A DNA stretch of 64,000 bases from Planctomycetota bacterium (GTDB lineage: Bacteria; Planctomycetota; UBA1135; GCA-002686595): assembly GCA_014237855.1 (NCBI GenBank), contig JABACD010000021.1, forward strand, positions 42,093 through 106,092, read 5' to 3'. Within the stretch, counting starts at the first letter, position 1, and each line of letters opens with the position of its first letter. Below, piece after piece: positions 61,970-64,000 of this stretch. A model generated the notes under the pieces. The model searched no databases and was not told where the DNA came from. It worked only from the letters and a program-made list of their open reading frames with translations. The translations under genes were made by a program, and so were the position numbers.

Positions 61970-63316
61970 ATGTCCAGCTCCCCCCTCCCCACCAGTTCTG
62001 ACTCCAAGAAGCACTCGATGTTTCTGGAGTTCTTCCACTCCGAAGTCACCGGAAGCGTACTCCTGATCCTCAGCGCGGTGGCGGCCCTGGTCTGGGCCAA
62101 CTCACCCTGGAGCGCAAGTTACTTCGAGCTGGCCAACACCTACATCGGCATCTCCTGGGGCGACGCCGTCTTCAAGCTCTCCCTGCAACACTGGATCAAC
62201 GATGGCCTGATGGCCGTGTTCTTCTTCGTGATCGGCTTGGAGGTCAAGCGCGAGCTTGTCATCGGAGAGCTCTCCTCCTTCGACAAGGCGGCCCTACCTG
62301 TCAGCGCAGCGATCGGCGGAATGCTGGTGCCGGCGCTCTTCTTCGTGGCCGTCTACCTTGTCGGTGGCGGGGATAGCAGCTCCGAGGGGCTCAACGGTTG
62401 GGGCATCCCGATGGCCACCGACATCGCCTTCGCCCTGGGAATCCTGGCGCTCTTCGGGGATCGAATCCCCTTGAGTCTCAAGGTCTTTCTGACTGCTCTG
62501 GCGATTGCGGATGACCTGGGAGCGATCATGGTGATCGCGTTCTTCTACACCGAGAGCATCTCCTGGACCGGGCTGGGAATCGCGGGAGGCTTCCTGTTCC
62601 TGATGCTGGTGGCGTCGCGCCTCGGCGTCCGCAGCATGGCCGTCTTTGGCCTGCTCGCCATCGGTGGCTGGGCCGGACTGTACGCCTCGGGAATCCACGC
62701 CACCATCGGCGGCGTGGTCGCCGCCATGCTGGTCCCGGTGACCGCCAGGCTGTCACCGCGGGACTTCTTCTCGCTCTCGCGAGCGCGCATCGACGAGCTG
62801 GAGGCCGCAGATATCTCGCGCAGCTCGATGGTCGCCGACAAGGGTCAGCTGGAAGCCCTCGACCACCTCTACCTGACCGTCGAGGACATGCGGCCAGCGG
62901 GCATCGCCATGGAGCATCTGCTGCATCCCCTGCAGGTGTTCTTGATCCTCCCCCTGTTCGCCTTCTTCAATGCAGGGGTGGCTCTCGAGAGTGAAGTCCT
63001 GTCCAGCGCGCTGAATCCGATCACCCTGGGCATCTTCGCGGGGCTGGTGCTTGGTAAGCCCGTGGGCGTCTTGCTCTTCAGCTGGTTGGCTGTGAAGAGT
63101 GGTAAGGCCAGCCTACCCGAGGGTTTCACATGGACTCACCTGGCCGGCGTGGGTTCCCTGGCCGGCGTGGGGTTCACCATGTCGATCTTCATCAGTGACC
63201 TGGCCTTCTCCGAAGAGCTGACGAGGTCCTGGTCCAAGGTCGCCATCCTGGTGGCCTCGCTGTCCTCAGGGGCGCTCGGTTACCTGATGATTCACCGAGC
63301 ACAATCCAGGACGTAG
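61970..63316 (+). CDS. nhaA: Na+/H+ antiporter NhaA
   Basis: A 448-residue integral membrane protein with the NhaA signature. Helix IV region GWGIPMATDIAFALGILALFG and helix V FLTALAIADDLGAIMVIAFFY contain the paired aspartates needed for ion exchange, and HWINDGLMAVFFFVIGLEVKRE is the classical N-terminal motif. About twelve spans. It exchanges Na+ for H+ to keep internal sodium and pH in check, in keeping with a saline habitat. A standalone gene: 92 bases to the next small gene, which is on the other strand. Confidence 0.95.
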   Translation: MSSSPLPTSSDSKKHSMFLEFFHSEVTGSVLLILSAVAALVWANSPWSASYFELANTYIGISWGDAVFKLSLQHWINDGLMAVFFFVIGLEVKRELVIGELSSFDKAALPVSAAIGGMLVPALFFVAVYLVGGGDSSSEGLNGWGIPMATDIAFALGILALFGDRIPLSLKVFLTALAIADDLGAIMVIAFFYTESISWTGLGIAGGFLFLMLVASRLGVRSMAVFGLLAIGGWAGLYASGIHATIGGVVAAMLVPVTARLSPRDFFSLSRARIDELEAADISRSSMVADKGQLEALDHLYLTVEDMRPAGIAMEHLLHPLQVFLILPLFAFFNAGVALESEVLSSALNPITLGIFAGLVLGKPVGVLLFSWLAVKSGKASLPEGFTWTHLAGVGSLAGVGFTMSIFISDLAFSEELTRSWSKVAILVASLSSGALGYLMIHRAQSRT

Positions 63317-63408
63317 GTGCCCGGCTCCACGAATCTCGAGCGCCGGCTTCGACGCACGAGATCGCGAAGCAGCAAGCAAAGCCCGGATGGTGACCTGCCG
63401 TAGCAGTG

Positions 63409-63657
63409 TCACACTCCGTACGCGGCACCCCCCATCAGGTTCGCGACGATTCCGATGAGGATGCAGACCGACCAGATGATCATCACGTTCTTCTGACCAG
63501 TTTCCTCCGCCTTCATCCAGCCCCAGACAAAAGCCCAGAGTCCGCAGATGATTCCCAGGATGCCCTTGAGAACCGAATCCTTCTGAAACATCTGAACCAG
63601 CGTCATGATCCAGCAGATTAGCGAACCCAGCGAAGCAGCAATGGCGATGATTTGCAC
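63409..63657 (-). CDS. Small membrane protein of unknown function
   Basis: An 82-residue protein with three hydrophobic segments: MQIIAIAASLGSLICWIMTLVQMF, GILGIICGLWAFVWGWMKA, and NVMIIWSVCILIGIVANLMGGAAYGV. The gene has a proper ATG and a GGAGGA ribosome site a few bases upstream, so it is probably real. No function assigned. A DUF2752 gene precedes it on the same strand by 44 bases, so the two may be cotranscribed. Confidence 0.72.
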   Translation of the reverse strand: MQIIAIAASLGSLICWIMTLVQMFQKDSVLKGILGIICGLWAFVWGWMKAEETGQKNVMIIWSVCILIGIVANLMGGAAYGV

Positions 63658-63701
63658 AGGACTCTCCTCCTAACTATCAGGACCTTCGGGCGACGAAGTG
63701 G

Positions 63702-64000
63702 TCAAACTAAGGCCCTGACCACTCCATGTCCAACAATCAGACGGATGAGCCAGTAGAGCATGAACAGGAGAAGGCACACCTGGCTCAGCCCAGTGGTGAC
63801 CTCCACACTCCTCACCGAGCTGACAAGGCGCCTGCGGGGCTCGGCTGGAAGCAAGCAGGAGAGGAGCAGGAGAACAACTGTCAGACCGGCCAGAGGGCCG
63901 AATAAGTGCAACTCCAGACCAGCAGCCAGGTTTCCCTGGGATAGGGCCATGATGGATCGCGAGAGCCCACAGCCGGGGCAATGCAGGTGCAGAACAGAGT
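63702..64000 (-). CDS. DUF2752 membrane protein, 5' end outside window
   Basis: The C-terminal ~99 residues of a small membrane protein whose start lies beyond the right edge. The DUF2752 motif CPGCGLSRSIMALSQGNLAAG is readable at the edge (internal ATG at 63950 is part of it, not the start), followed by LFGPLAGLTVVLLLLSCLLP and VCLLLFMLYWLIRLIVG, two spans. The paired cysteines suggest a metal or redox role. Function unknown. It is followed by the small membrane protein gene at 63409-63657. Confidence 0.82.
   Translation of the reverse strand, partial: SVLHLHCPGCGLSRSIMALSQGNLAAGLELHLFGPLAGLTVVLLLLSCLLPAEPRRRLVSSVRSVEVTTGLSQVCLLLFMLYWLIRLIVGHGVVRALV

Noticed and set aside
1..64000. CRISPR array, insertion sequence, phage or rRNA genes
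   Set aside because: I found no regularly spaced direct repeats, transposase motifs, phage structural genes or rRNA-like segments.

Overview
The window is about 60% G+C, densely coded on both strands, and most likely belongs to a planctomycete (Planctomycetota), probably a marine or saline lineage. The evidence is the mix of gene families: four large Ser/Thr protein kinases with a single membrane span and big C-terminal halves, five ECF-type sigma factors (two directly upstream of kinases, two fused to membrane-anchored repeat domains), secreted FG-GAP and calcium-repeat proteins, a vanadium haloperoxidase and a glucuronoyl-esterase-like enzyme. Weak or absent Shine-Dalgarno sites and TTG starts fit that group. 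I cannot name a species. I see no rRNA or tRNA genes, CRISPR array, insertion sequence or phage gene.

Layout. 1-1.9 kb: a phosphonate-type periplasmic binding lipoprotein followed by a sensor histidine kinase cut by the window edge. 1.9-3.6 kb: no convincing gene. 3.6-8.2 kb: ECF sigma factor, Ser/Thr kinase and a secreted protein. 8.5-15.7 kb: methyltransferase, GNAT acetyltransferase, a frameshifted gene remnant, a second TPR kinase, a second methyltransferase and another ECF sigma factor. 15.9-19.4 kb: a tightly coupled four-gene operon (carotenoid/retinol-type FAD oxidoreductase, CPBP protease, DUF2071, DCC thiol-disulfide protein). 19.5-31 kb: mostly secreted or envelope proteins, including a calcium-repeat protein, a vanadium haloperoxidase, a P460-like cytochrome, an esterase and a TIM-barrel protein. 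31-44 kb: two small paralogous membrane proteins, a kinase with a C-terminal SUMF1/FGE-like domain, a hybrid histidine kinase, an FG-GAP protein, and an ECF sigma factor plus kinase pair. 44-48.7 kb: a secreted protein, a PI-PLC-like lipoprotein and a second FG-GAP protein. 48.9-54 kb: a small-molecule or polymer modification cluster (ferritin-like protein, carbamoyltransferase, DUF5989, zinc-ribbon methyltransferase, SGNH hydrolase). 54-61.4 kb: a CE15-like esterase and two consecutive ECF sigma factors, each fused to a membrane span and about 650-800 residues of extracytoplasmic repeats. 62-64 kb: NhaA antiporter, a small membrane protein and a partial DUF2752 protein.

The theme is envelope sensing. 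Signals from outside the membrane reach transcription through Ser/Thr kinases paired with ECF sigma factors, through histidine kinases, and, most unusually, through sigma factors that appear to carry their own membrane anchor and surface domain. The tandem sigma-membrane-repeat proteins at 55.5-61.4 kb are the best candidate for an under-described system. All assignments come from reading motifs by eye; no database search was run.
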